Below, piece after piece: positions 55,064 to 63,929 of a stretch of DNA of 64,000 nt. The translations under genes were made by a program, and so were the position numbers. The stretch lies in assembly GCA_009775095.1 (NCBI GenBank), contig VSOZ01000006.1:91758-155757 (forward strand), written 5' to 3'. Position 1 is the stretch's first letter. Each line of letters opens with the position of its first letter. The DNA is from Muribaculum sp. (lineage in GTDB: Bacteria; Bacteroidota; Bacteroidia; Bacteroidales; Muribaculaceae). Under the pieces are notes generated by a model. That model did no database searches. It was not told the DNA's origin and worked only from the letters and a program-made list of their open reading frames with translations.

Positions 55064-55790
55064 AGTGAATTTTGTTTTGCAATTTACAATGTGCAAATGT
55101 AATTAATTAATTTGTAAATTCAAAATTTAATAATCTAAATACTATGATTGCAAATGCAAATAGGAGATAGGGCTAGTTTATAAATGTATACACCGATTAA
55201 AAATAAGCTTGAATTAATGGTTTAATATACGTGATGTAAGTTGTTGACATAGGTAAAGTTATCTCCATGTATGTGTTCTTATGGAATGGTTGTTTGTGAT
55301 TGATAGTGTAATGCTTAATTAAAAGCTTTAACTTTTGGCCGTACTTGCCATGTGTTTCAGGTGTGTATATTAAATGTTTTTAATGGTTAATATGCAAAAT
55401 ATGCTAATGTAAACAGGTTTCGGCTGTTAATTTATGAAATTTCTTGATGTGCAAAATTAAATTCAGCAGACTTCTTGAGTGTTCGATGCGTGCTATTGAT
55501 CTGTTATTTTTAATGCAATTCCAAATTTACGAGTGTCAACAGTGTTATAAAATTTATAATTTGCAATTTGAAAATTCACGTTTCTCTAAACAAATGCAAA
55601 TTATAATGTTTTCAATAATAAAACATTCGCTAAATGAATATAGATTAATATGTTAGTGCTATTTAACTCTTTAACCGCCTCAAAATCCGATAATTAACTT
55701 TTCTTTAACTTATCTTCGCGTGCGATTGAATTTTGCAAATATTTTTATATGTTTTACAGCATATTTTCTTTTCGATATTTCCGGATATAA
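55064..55790. other. AT-rich gene-free stretch with repeated TGCAAA/TTTGCA hexamers
   Basis: No coding frame here has recognisable content; the longest, at 55444-55656, is AT-rich with no motif. I count TGCAAA or its complement at 55076, 55092, 55149, 55155, 55393, 55450, 55560, 55595 and 55732. By simple base-composition reasoning fewer than one or two would be expected. They may be operators of the adjacent XRE regulator, or simply a feature of the sequence. Confidence 0.55.
55094..55124 (-). promoter_or_regulatory. Promoter of the XRE regulator, overlapped by its likely operator
   Basis: On the minus strand TTTG (plus 55121-55124), 19 bases, TACATTTG (plus 55094-55101) is a consensus promoter. 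The palindrome TTTGCA-N10-TGCAAA at 55076-55097 runs into the -7 box. Confidence 0.65.
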
Positions 55791-55824
55791 AGAAAAAGGC
55801 CCGGAATTAACTAATCCCGAGCCT
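55791..55824 (-). terminator. Terminator of uvrA
   Basis: On the minus strand AGGCTCGG (plus 55817-55824) pairs with CCGGGCCT (plus 55797-55804), with one U-G pair, followed by TTTTT. Confidence 0.75.
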
Positions 55825-55843
55825 ATACATCAAAAAGAAGCTT

Positions 55844-58666
55844 CTATAGTCTTAATTCCTCTTTTATATAACTACTTGTGGGGGAATTGCATGACGCTAC
55901 TTCGCGCGGTGTTCCTTCCGCTATTATTTGTCCTCCATTCTTTCCCCCTTCCGGTCCCATGTCTATGATATAGTCGGCACATTTAAGAATATCGAGATTG
56001 TGTTCAATGACAAGCACGGTATTGCCTTTGTCTACAAGTCGGTTCAGAACGCCGAGAAGCACGTTTATATCCTCAAAATGTAGTCCTGTGGTAGGTTCGT
56101 CAAGAATAAAAAGTGTCTTTCCCGTATCGCGTTTGGCAAGTTCCGTAGCCAGTTTTACACGTTGATTTTCGCCTCCCGACAGTGTACTTGACGGTTGTCC
56201 GAGTTTTATATATCCCAATCCTATATCCTGTAATACCTGTATTTTCTTTAGGATATTGGGTATTCCGGCGAAAAATTCCACCGCCTGATTGATTGTCATA
56301 TCGAGCACATCGGCTATTGATTTTCCTTTGTATCTAACCTCCAGTGTCTCTCTGTTGTAGCGTTTGCCTCCGCATACTTCACACGGTACAAGCACATCGG
56401 GAAGGAAATTCATTTCGATCACTTTATAGCCGTTGCCGTTGCATGCCTCACATCGACCTCCCGATACATTGAAGGAGAAACGCCCCGGTTTGTAGCCCCT
56501 TATTTTTGCTTCGGGAAGATTCACAAACAGATTGCGTATATCGGAAAATACACCCGTATATGTTGCCGGATTGGAGCGTGGCGACTTGCCTAACGGTGAT
56601 TGGTCGACGGTTACTATTTTATCTATATTATCAATGCCGCTTATCGATTTGTACGGGAGCGGCTCCTGCAATGAACGATAAAAATGTTTGCTGAGAATCG
56701 GCTGTAATGTACCGTTTACGAGGCTCGATTTGCCGCTACCCGACACTCCGGCTATGCAGACAAACTTACCTAACGGCAATTTTAGTGTGACGTCACGTAG
56801 ATTGTGGCCTGTGCAACCTTCGAGAACGATGTATTTCCCGTTGCCTTCTCTATATTTCTCGGGTGCGGCAATTGCTTTGTCTCCGTTAAGATAGTCGGCC
56901 GTAAGTGTATGTGTACGCAGCATCTCTTCGGGAGTCCCGGCAAATACTACATTACCGCCTTTTCTACCGGCTTTAGGACCGATATCGACAATATAATCGG
57001 CCTCAAGCATTATCTCTTTATCGTGTTCGACAACGATAATTGAGTTATACGCGTCACGCAGTCGCTTCAGCGAGTTTATAAGCCTCTTGTTATCGCGCTG
57101 ATGAAGTCCTATGCTCGGCTCATCAAGTATGTACATGACATTGACCAGTTCGGAGCCGAGTTGCGTGGCAAGCCTTATACGCTGACTCTCTCCACCTGAG
57201 AGAGTAGCGGAATTTCGGTTCAGCGAAAGGTACTCCAGCCCTACATCTACAAGGAAGCGCAGACGGGTGCGTATCTCTTTCAGTATCTCTGTGCCGATAT
57301 GTAGCTGTTTTGAGGTCAGACGAGGCTCTACATTGCATATCCATTCATATAATGAAGATATGTCCATCTCTGCAAGTTGTGCAATGTTTTTCCCGTCAAT
57401 AAAGAAATGCAGAGCCTCCTTGTTAAGGCGCTGTCCGTTACATTCCGGACAAGTCACCCGTGAATAGAATTGTCCGCTCCATTTCTGTGCTTTGGCTGAC
57501 GCATCTTCGTTTTGCTGGAGTTCGAGATACTTTACCAGACCTTCGTATACCTGAAAGTAGGAAAACGTATTTTGCGACTCCGTTTTAAGTTGTAGACGTT
57601 CGTTGGTGCCGTTAAGAATATCATTCACCGCCTCTTCGCTAAGCTCTTTCAGCGGTGTTTTAAGCGTATAGCCGTACTTCTCGCAAATAGCCGATATCTG
57701 CCAGAAAATCATTGTGTTTTTGTACGGTCCGAGTGCTATTATGCCTCCCTCATATATTGACTTGTTGTCATCCGGAATAAGTTTTGTGCGGTCTACTATG
57801 TTAACATAGCCGAGTCCCTTACATGCCGGGCATGCTCCCTGCGGAGAGTTGAATGAAAAGTCGTGGGGTGCGGGATCACGGTATGATATACCGCTTTCAG
57901 GGTCCATGAGCAACTGGCTGTAATGACCTATAGAATCAGAGTCAAGGTCGTATATCATCATCTGTTTTCCGCCCTGTTGCAGTGACTTGTTGACAGAGTC
58001 CTGAAGACGCTGCATGTCTTTTGCCGATACTTTCAGTTTATCTATGACAAGTTCGACCGAGTGATTTTTATATCGGTCAAGTTTCATGCCATAAGTGATT
58101 TCACGCATTTCACCGTCAACTCTTACCGTAAGAAAGCCTTTTTTCCGAAGTTGTTCAAACAGCTCCTTGTAGTGTCCCTTGCGGTTTTTTACAAGCGGAG
58201 CGAGCAAATAAATCTTATGTCCGTCATACTTGTCGAGAATTAGATTCACAATCTTTTCGGAAGTATACTTCACCATAGGAAGCTCCGATATGTAGCTGTA
58301 TGCTTCGCCAATGCGCGCATAAAGCAGACGCAGATAGTCATATACCTCGGTCGTTGTGCCTATGGTGCTTCGCGGGTTGCGGTTTACGGTCTTTTGCTCG
58401 ATGGCTATTACGGGACTTAATCCTGATATATTGTCTACGTCAGGACGTTCAAGAGTGCCGAGCATGTTGCGTGCATAAGCTGAAAACGTCTCGACATAGC
58501 GGCGTTGTCCCTCGGCAAATATTGTATCAAATGCCAATGAAGATTTACCGCTGCCGCTAAGTCCGGTTATGACAGTCAGTTTGTTGTGCGGTATTGTCAC
58601 ATCTATGTTCTTAAGATTGTGTACCCGAGCTCCGAGTACCGACAACGTATCTTTGTAATCTTCCAT
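55844..58666 (-). CDS. uvrA: Excinuclease ABC subunit A
   Basis: UvrA finds bulky DNA damage and hands it to UvrB in nucleotide excision repair. The 940-residue protein has two ABC ATPase halves: Walker A GLSGSGKSSLAFDTI near residue 35, with its signature LSGGESQRIRLA, and the second GVSGSGKSS, with LSGGENQRVKLA. The zinc-finger cysteines CPACKGLG and CEACNGNG are present. Length is normal. It lies last in a run after the CHU_C and transglycosylase genes, with small gaps. Confidence 0.97.
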   Translation of the reverse strand: MEDYKDTLSVLGARVHNLKNIDVTIPHNKLTVITGLSGSGKSSLAFDTIFAEGQRRYVETFSAYARNMLGTLERPDVDNISGLSPVIAIEQKTVNRNPRSTIGTTTEVYDYLRLLYARIGEAYSYISELPMVKYTSEKIVNLILDKYDGHKIYLLAPLVKNRKGHYKELFEQLRKKGFLTVRVDGEMREITYGMKLDRYKNHSVELVIDKLKVSAKDMQRLQDSVNKSLQQGGKQMMIYDLDSDSIGHYSQLLMDPESGISYRDPAPHDFSFNSPQGACPACKGLGYVNIVDRTKLIPDDNKSIYEGGIIALGPYKNTMIFWQISAICEKYGYTLKTPLKELSEEAVNDILNGTNERLQLKTESQNTFSYFQVYEGLVKYLELQQNEDASAKAQKWSGQFYSRVTCPECNGQRLNKEALHFFIDGKNIAQLAEMDISSLYEWICNVEPRLTSKQLHIGTEILKEIRTRLRFLVDVGLEYLSLNRNSATLSGGESQRIRLATQLGSELVNVMYILDEPSIGLHQRDNKRLINSLKRLRDAYNSIIVVEHDKEIMLEADYIVDIGPKAGRKGGNVVFAGTPEEMLRTHTLTADYLNGDKAIAAPEKYREGNGKYIVLEGCTGHNLRDVTLKLPLGKFVCIAGVSGSGKSSLVNGTLQPILSKHFYRSLQEPLPYKSISGIDNIDKIVTVDQSPLGKSPRSNPATYTGVFSDIRNLFVNLPEAKIRGYKPGRFSFNVSGGRCEACNGNGYKVIEMNFLPDVLVPCEVCGGKRYNRETLEVRYKGKSIADVLDMTINQAVEFFAGIPNILKKIQVLQDIGLGYIKLGQPSSTLSGGENQRVKLATELAKRDTGKTLFILDEPTTGLHFEDINVLLGVLNRLVDKGNTVLVIEHNLDILKCADYIIDMGPEGGKNGGQIIAEGTPREVASCNSPTSSYIKEELRL

Positions 58667-58679
58667 TCGATATTGGTGT

Positions 58680-59615
58680 TTAGTCAGTGACCCAAGCTTT
58701 GTTGTATATGGTCTTTTGTTGGGTGGACCGGTTTAAATCTTGTTTCAAAGGTATTTTTACCTGATATGTCTTTCCTGTTTTGTTGGGAAGCGACTTGGCC
58801 CTGATCCATGGATTGTATTCTCTTAATTGCATATAGCTGATGCCGTTTTTCTTGGCCCATGCAGCCCAGTCTTCAACCGGTCCGTTGACTTCAACAGTCT
58901 TGGTACGTACAGGCTGATAAAGCTGTGCCGATTTGAGTTTGTATCCGTAGGCTCTCGGATTCTCCATTATCATCTTCATCGCTATAAGTCTGTATATATA
59001 GCGTGCGGTCTCATCAACAAGATACAAGTCGTAGGCCGATTCCTCGCCCTGTGCGGCAAGCTCCTTGGTTATACGGCCCATGCCGCCGTTATATGATGCG
59101 GCGGCCGATTCCCAATTGCCATATTTGTTATAGGCCGTTTTAAGATAGCGACATGCCGCTTCAGTTGATTTGACAGGGTCATATCGTTCGTCGACATACT
59201 CGTTGATTTCGAGTCCGTATTGTTTACCTGCCGAGGGTATGAATTGCCATATACCGGCGGCTTTGGCTCCCGAGTATGCTCTCGGATTAAGATAGCTTTC
59301 GATACATGCGAGATATATGAGGTCCTCGGGAAGGCCGTTTTTCTTCAATATAGGTATGAGTTCGGGAAAGTATCTGTTGGCACGTTTTATGACGAGCAGG
59401 GTATTGCCGTGGGTATAGGCCATTGATGTCAGCTCTCGGTCAAACCGTTCATACATGTCGGTACGGTCAAGATCGACCGGTTGTCCCGCAAAAGTCACGG
59501 TAGCTGGAATCACGGGATTTTCAACTGTAGAAAATATCGGCGACGATTGGCTGTAAGCTGACGTAGTTACTGTCAGGGCTATAGTTGCAATTGCTATTGA
59601 AGTAAGATGTTTCAT
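58680..59615 (-). CDS. Lytic transglycosylase (SLT domain, MltD-like)
   Basis: This 311-residue protein has a signal peptide (IAIATIALTVTTSAYSQ) and a goose-type lysozyme-like SLT domain: ACIESYLNPRAYSGAKAAG with the catalytic glutamate, then GIWQFIPSAGKQYG and AAASYNGGMGRI. It cuts peptidoglycan glycan chains. A short C-terminal tail ends QVKIPLKQDLN and is too short for a LysM repeat of known type. It sits between a T9SS cargo gene and uvrA in one minus-strand run, with gaps of 16 and 13 bases. Confidence 0.9.
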   Translation of the reverse strand: MKHLTSIAIATIALTVTTSAYSQSSPIFSTVENPVIPATVTFAGQPVDLDRTDMYERFDRELTSMAYTHGNTLLVIKRANRYFPELIPILKKNGLPEDLIYLACIESYLNPRAYSGAKAAGIWQFIPSAGKQYGLEINEYVDERYDPVKSTEAACRYLKTAYNKYGNWESAAASYNGGMGRITKELAAQGEESAYDLYLVDETARYIYRLIAMKMIMENPRAYGYKLKSAQLYQPVRTKTVEVNGPVEDWAAWAKKNGISYMQLREYNPWIRAKSLPNKTGKTYQVKIPLKQDLNRSTQQKTIYNKAWVTD

Positions 59616-59631
59616 AAGTTCATGTTCATTA

Positions 59632-60939
59632 TTATGTGTTTTTGCTTTTTATTATGTTTATGTCACCTTTCAGATGATATAGCTTTCCATCGGCACCTTT
59701 GGCGTCGATTATGTAGTAATATACACCTGAAGGCACGTTTTTCCCTTTATAACGGCCGTTCCATCCGTCGGCAGGATTTTTCAATCGTGCCACTTCGATA
59801 CCCCAGCGGTTAAATATGCGGCAGTCAAATTTGAGAATAGATCTGTAACTGACTTTCCATTCATCGTTTATGCCGTCATTGTTGCCGGGCGAAAAAGCGT
59901 TAGGACACTTTATGTCCGACTCACCTATACTGATTTCATATACTGGGCTGAAATAGCTACAGGTACCGTCGGCATTTCCGGCTATGAAACGAACATACGT
60001 AATACCTTCGTCGTTAAACGTATGGATAAAAGACCTGTCATTATGACGTAGGTCTATTGATTCAAATTCAGGATCATCCGAGACCTGCCATTCCGTAAAA
60101 ACGACAGCGTCGCTTACCGTAGCATCAAATTCGATCTCAACCGGTGCCGAACCTCCTAAAACAGCCGCATCTCCTTTATGTTCGTTAGAATTGATCCGTA
60201 TTAATTGTTCGGCTGAAGTATGAGCATCCACAGCCGAAGCCGTGTAACGGGGTGATACGACACTTTCTGTCATATCCCATGCCTCAAGAAAACGGTCGCC
60301 TGACAATCTGAATTCCGTGTCGCATAACGGTGCGTTGATTCTTATCGGAGATTCAATAGACGCATATTTGCGCTCAATGCTTTTTACCGAATACGAATCG
60401 GACATCTCATCGTATAGGAGTGTATCAAACGTCAATATAAAATCGCGGTCTATCGCATAGCTTCGTCCGGTAATACCGTGGTACGTCATAGTCGAAGAGT
60501 GTCCGGCAAAGTCTAGCTCTACAGAGCAGCAATCACTGTTTACTCCGACGTCAATACTTGTAAATAGAGGTAGATATTCTCTGTAATCCACAACCCAGAT
60601 ATATTCGCGTACGTTGCCGCACTCAATGATGTAGCCGCAATTGCCTTCGGTTAACATCAATTCAGACTGTCCGTCGGTTATGATTACATTACGGGTCAAG
60701 TCCTCGGCATAGGCAGCGCCGTCGGTTCCAAATCGATACCATTTTATGTTTTCCGGATTGGTCGACCGGTATGCCATTTTGGCATTTGCAAGGTCCCGGA
60801 GTACACAGATCTGTGACAGCCCCGATGACATATCAGCATCCAGAAGCACGGCACTTTTTGAAGAGCCGCTGAATATGACTTTGCCTGAGGCTGAAGCGCA
60901 TATTAACAATAATGCCGATATGGATGTCGTTCGTTTCAT
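59632..60939 (-). CDS. T9SS type B sorting domain (CHU_C) protein
   Basis: The protein has 435 residues from the ATG at 60939. That start gives a signal peptide (KRTTSISALLLICASASG); the longer frame to 60981 would lie upstream of its own -7 box (TACCTTTG, plus 60960-60967), so I reject it. The body is of unknown beta-rich type with possible Ig-like repeats. The C-terminal 80 residues form the gliding-motility/T9SS type B sorting domain: CPNAFSPGNNDGINDEW, then FNRWGIEV and NGRYKGKNVPSGVYYY. The protein is therefore probably exported through a T9SS to the cell surface. Confidence 0.88.
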   Translation of the reverse strand: MKRTTSISALLLICASASGKVIFSGSSKSAVLLDADMSSGLSQICVLRDLANAKMAYRSTNPENIKWYRFGTDGAAYAEDLTRNVIITDGQSELMLTEGNCGYIIECGNVREYIWVVDYREYLPLFTSIDVGVNSDCCSVELDFAGHSSTMTYHGITGRSYAIDRDFILTFDTLLYDEMSDSYSVKSIERKYASIESPIRINAPLCDTEFRLSGDRFLEAWDMTESVVSPRYTASAVDAHTSAEQLIRINSNEHKGDAAVLGGSAPVEIEFDATVSDAVVFTEWQVSDDPEFESIDLRHNDRSFIHTFNDEGITYVRFIAGNADGTCSYFSPVYEISIGESDIKCPNAFSPGNNDGINDEWKVSYRSILKFDCRIFNRWGIEVARLKNPADGWNGRYKGKNVPSGVYYYIIDAKGADGKLYHLKGDINIIKSKNT

Positions 60940-60959
60940 CTTTGCGTGGGTAGGACCTA

Positions 60960-60967
60960 CAAAGGTA
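60960..60967 (-). promoter_or_regulatory. -7 box of the CHU_C gene
   Basis: TACCTTTG on the minus strand (plus CAAAGGTA), about 20 bases before ATG 60939. No -33 match is seen at the usual distance. Confidence 0.5.
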
Positions 60968-60990
60968 CTAAAAAAACGCATAATGACCTA

Positions 60991-61743
60991 TCATTTCGCA
61001 GTCGGAGCGGTTTCTGTGGCCGACTTTGAACTTTTTTTAACGTCGTCGTTTGTTAGTTGTGAAGATTGTGTGTTTTTGCGGGTAAGAGCATTTGTGATGT
61101 AAACGGTAAATACCGGAAACAGAATAAGCCCTTCGGCCGATAAGATTACCGACAGAACCTTTCCTGTTGCTGTTATGGCATTGATATTACATCCTACAGT
61201 CGTTATGTTCATGAATGACCACCACAATGCCGCCCAATATGTAGGTACACCTGTGTTTATATAGTGCTCTTCTATAAAGAACATCATGCTGGCGAAATAA
61301 ACTGTAGCTATCAACAGGCCTATATAAGCGGTAAAAAGACTTGAGACCTTATCGGTTGACAATGCACCCAGTACAATTGTAAACACGTATGCAGCGCGTA
61401 TCATCGGTATGAAGCGTACAAGATACTGCATCTCCGGCGATAGGTTTATGCCGAAATAATGGATTATATTAAGGTATGGAATGCTCACCAAAAGAGAAAA
61501 CAAGTGTGTGTAAAAATAGCGCCATCGTTCAGATGACAGGAAAAACTCAACAATTACATCGAATATGAAGAATACACATATCCAAAACTGTATCTTCATA
61601 TATGTCTCATTTGCGAGAAATGATATATTGCGGAAGCAGTCATATGATATAAGGACAATAAGTCCGACAGCTCCCATAAGTACGAGTATGTGAAGTACCC
61701 TAAGCACGTCGTTCTTTATATGATTTGTTCTCGTAATGCCCAT
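60991..61743 (-). CDS. Ion transporter / potassium-channel-like protein with atypical pore
   Basis: This 250-residue protein has six hydrophobic helices, as in single-chain voltage-gated-like channels: VLHILVLMGAVGLIVLISY near the start, a charged S4-like segment with few arginines (VRFIPMIRAAYVF), and a pore loop YWAALWWSFMNITTVGCN before the last helix. The usual potassium filter is TVGYG; here the loop reads TTVGCN. It may be a channel of changed selectivity, or one that conducts little. The last 25 residues are polar. Function in the cell is unknown. Confidence 0.7.
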   Translation of the reverse strand: MGITRTNHIKNDVLRVLHILVLMGAVGLIVLISYDCFRNISFLANETYMKIQFWICVFFIFDVIVEFFLSSERWRYFYTHLFSLLVSIPYLNIIHYFGINLSPEMQYLVRFIPMIRAAYVFTIVLGALSTDKVSSLFTAYIGLLIATVYFASMMFFIEEHYINTGVPTYWAALWWSFMNITTVGCNINAITATGKVLSVILSAEGLILFPVFTVYITNALTRKNTQSSQLTNDDVKKSSKSATETAPTAK

Positions 61744-61802
61744 AAACAGTTGAATTTATTTATAAACAAGTCGTAAGCTCTTATTGTTGGTCGTAATGTA
61801 CA

Positions 61803-61833
61803 TAAAAGAGCGAGGCTCTCACGAGTCCCGCTC
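61803..61833 (-). terminator. Hairpin with T-run downstream of sodB
   Basis: On the minus strand GAGCGGGACTC pairs with GAGCCTCGCTC (plus 61823-61833 and 61808-61818), with one G-U and one mismatch, followed by TTTTATG. Confidence 0.6.
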
Positions 61834-61876
61834 CCTTCATTCATCACATTATGCTTAAAAGTGCTATAGTCTGAGA

Positions 61877-61898
61877 ATAATGCGCGTCAGCGCATTAT
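61877..61898 (-). other. Perfect 9-bp hairpin just after the sodB stop
   Basis: ATAATGCGC, loop GTCA, GCGCATTAT is a perfect inverted repeat 12 bases beyond the sodB stop. It has no T-run, so it may protect the mRNA end rather than terminate. Confidence 0.5.
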
Positions 61899-61910
61899 GG
61901 AAAAGTACAA

Positions 61911-62507
61911 TTACAATTTTTTTGTGTAACGGCTACCAACCACATTCCAGTCGACAATACCCCACAATTTATGAAGAGCTTCAGCTCTACGGTTCTGATA
62001 ATCCAGATAGTAGGCATGTTCCCACACATCAAATGTCAAGATAGGAGTGAGCCCTTGTGTAAGAGGATTTGCAGCATTGGGGCCTTGTGTAATAAACAGC
62101 TTGCCGTCTTTGTCCTGTGACAACCATACCCAACCTGAACCGAACAGACCGACACCGGCTTCTTCAAACAGACGCTTAAACTCTTCAAATGTGCCGAAAT
62201 CACGTTTGATCGCCTCGGCAAGATCGCCGGTGGGTTCTCCACCGCCGTCAGGATTAAACGAGAAGAAATAGAAAATATGGTTCCATGCCTGCGAAGCATT
62301 GTTAAACAAAGGTCCGTTGGCTGTGCGTATGATATCTTCAAGCGCGGTATCTTCCCATTCCGTATCACGGATGAGTTTATTGAGATTGTCTATATAAGTC
62401 TTTTCGTGTTTTCCCCAATGATAACTTACAGTCTCGGCACTTATAACCGGAGCGAGAGCATCGGGAGCATAGGGTAACTTAGGCTGTGTATAAACATTTG
62501 TTTCCAT
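61911..62507 (-). CDS. sodB: Superoxide dismutase, Fe/Mn type
   Basis: The enzyme removes superoxide. The 198-residue protein has an N-terminal alpha hairpin with HWGKHEKTYIDNLNKL (metal histidine), the second ligand in ASQAWNHIFYFFSF, and the third and fourth in DVWEHAYYLDYQNRR. The middle GSGWVWLSQDKDGKLF is typical. In Bacteroidales such enzymes often work with either iron or manganese; metal use cannot be read from the sequence. Two hairpins follow the gene. Confidence 0.95.
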   Translation of the reverse strand: METNVYTQPKLPYAPDALAPVISAETVSYHWGKHEKTYIDNLNKLIRDTEWEDTALEDIIRTANGPLFNNASQAWNHIFYFFSFNPDGGGEPTGDLAEAIKRDFGTFEEFKRLFEEAGVGLFGSGWVWLSQDKDGKLFITQGPNAANPLTQGLTPILTFDVWEHAYYLDYQNRRAEALHKLWGIVDWNVVGSRYTKKL

Positions 62508-62539
62508 ATATGTATAGTGTTTTTATTTTGATATATAAT

Positions 62540-62577
62540 AAAAACGCTCCAAGCAATGATTTGTTTGGAGCGTTTTT
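62540..62577 (-). terminator. Strong terminator of the efflux operon
   Basis: AAAAACGCTCCAA (62540-62552) and TTGGAGCGTTTTT (62565-62577) form a perfect 13-bp stem; on the minus strand the T-rich arm forms the U-tract. It separates the TolC-like gene from sodB. Confidence 0.85.
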
Positions 62578-62598
62578 GGCTTTAATCAATTATAACAT

Positions 62599-63792
62599 TT
62601 ACTCGTCGAGCAACATATATTTGTTTAATACGGCCGCTTCTACGTGATAATTGTATTGAGCGTCGAGCAGGTCTTGCCATGCGTCAAGAAAGTAAGACAT
62701 TTCGTTAAGATACTCCTGCACGGTGATAACGCCGTTGTCGAGCGATTTTTTCAGAAGTGCTTGATTATTACCGTTTTTAAGGATAACATCCAATGCCTTG
62801 TACTCTTTATACAAGGCAAGTGCTTTGTCACGGGAGGCTATCATGGCTGTACGTTGGCTTATAGCCTGTGTGGCCTCGTCGTATTTTAACGAACGTTGCA
62901 ATGCCTCGGCCGCTTTTATCTTGTGACGCGTCGAAAATATAGGCAGAGTTATCCCGGCCGATATGCCGTTGAACACCTCTCCGTCTTCACGTGCATGTAC
63001 GTAGCCCAATGATATGCCGGGGAAGCGCTTGAGCTTTTCCGCCTTGACATTTTGTAACTGTGACTGCACCATCAACGAAGAGTAGCGTTTCATCGGGTCC
63101 TTTTCAAGAATCTGATTCTCATACTCGTCTACCGATAATACCATTTCATCGGGATACTCATCCAATTGTGCAAGAATATCGTCACAGTCAAGGCCTCCAT
63201 TCATCTGTATGAGCGAAGATTTAAGAGTCGTATATTGGTTTTCGACGTTTACCAATGAGGTTTTAAAGCGGATTTTGCTTATTTCAAGTTTATTAAGCGT
63301 GAGTATGCTCTGCTCTCCGTTTTCGACACCCTTGCGGCAGATAGCGATAAGACTGTCAACCTGCCTGTCGCGTTCATGAAGCAGCGATAACTTTTTGCGG
63401 GTATTGATTATATCTATAAACAAGAGTTTTATCTCTAATTTTTTATCAAGGTAATTGCTTCTGTTAAGGCTCTCAATGGCTTGTGACCCGAAGTTTATGG
63501 CCTTGCTGCGGGCAGCATATGTACCGGGCCAGTCAAAACTTTGAGATACAGTTATATTGAACTTATTCTTGGCATCATTTCGGCCCCATAAATGCTCGAC
63601 TTCCACTTCGGGATCGGCAAGATTATTTTCGCTCTTTAGCTGAAGCAGTTCGCTTTCATTTGAAGCCTGTGACGAGGATAGAGCCATATTATTGGCCAAC
63701 ACGCTATCAAGTAGTCCGTTAAAGTCACGGGCTCCGGCATTCCCCGTTGCGACAAGTGTCAGTATGAAGAATATGCTTATTGATTTATACAT
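62599..63792 (-). CDS. TolC family protein, CusC-like outer membrane channel
   Basis: This 397-residue protein has a signal peptide (YKSISIFFILTLVATGNAGA), then two long-helix repeats of the TolC type (ESELLQLKSENNLADPEVEV; DKALALYKEYKALDVILKN) and a barrel strand PIFSTRHKI. It follows the end of an RND pump gene, so it likely forms the outer-membrane channel of a heavy-metal efflux system. No adaptor gene is visible, because the contig ends. Confidence 0.9.
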   Translation of the reverse strand: MYKSISIFFILTLVATGNAGARDFNGLLDSVLANNMALSSSQASNESELLQLKSENNLADPEVEVEHLWGRNDAKNKFNITVSQSFDWPGTYAARSKAINFGSQAIESLNRSNYLDKKLEIKLLFIDIINTRKKLSLLHERDRQVDSLIAICRKGVENGEQSILTLNKLEISKIRFKTSLVNVENQYTTLKSSLIQMNGGLDCDDILAQLDEYPDEMVLSVDEYENQILEKDPMKRYSSLMVQSQLQNVKAEKLKRFPGISLGYVHAREDGEVFNGISAGITLPIFSTRHKIKAAEALQRSLKYDEATQAISQRTAMIASRDKALALYKEYKALDVILKNGNNQALLKKSLDNGVITVQEYLNEMSYFLDAWQDLLDAQYNYHVEAAVLNKYMLLDE

Positions 63793-63813
63793 ATTATAAT
63801 GGTGCTGTTAGTT

Positions 63814-63929
63814 ATCATTTCTTAGAGCTTGTCATATAGTAAATGACCGGTATTACGAATATATTCAGGACGGTAGATGTAAGCAGACCTCCGAGAATTA
63901 CGATAGCCATAGGTGACTGAATCTCGTTG
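63814..63929 (-). CDS. C-terminal end of a heavy-metal RND efflux pump (CusA-like), truncated
   Basis: The stop at 63814-63816 and upstream codons read about 37 residues, NEIQSPMAIVILGG and then LLTSTVLNIFVIPVIYYM and a final TSSKK. This matches the last membrane helix of CusA/CzcA-type RND pumps ('G.E.Q.P.A.VI.GGL..ST.LN...IP..Y'). The gene continues to the left on the minus strand until the sequence becomes poly-G after 63929, where the frame no longer matches the family. It pairs with the TolC-like gene 21 bases downstream. Confidence 0.75.

Noticed and set aside
55444..55656. 70-residue frame in the AT-rich gap
   Set aside because: Rich in AT-type codons, no start context, no motif; likely chance.
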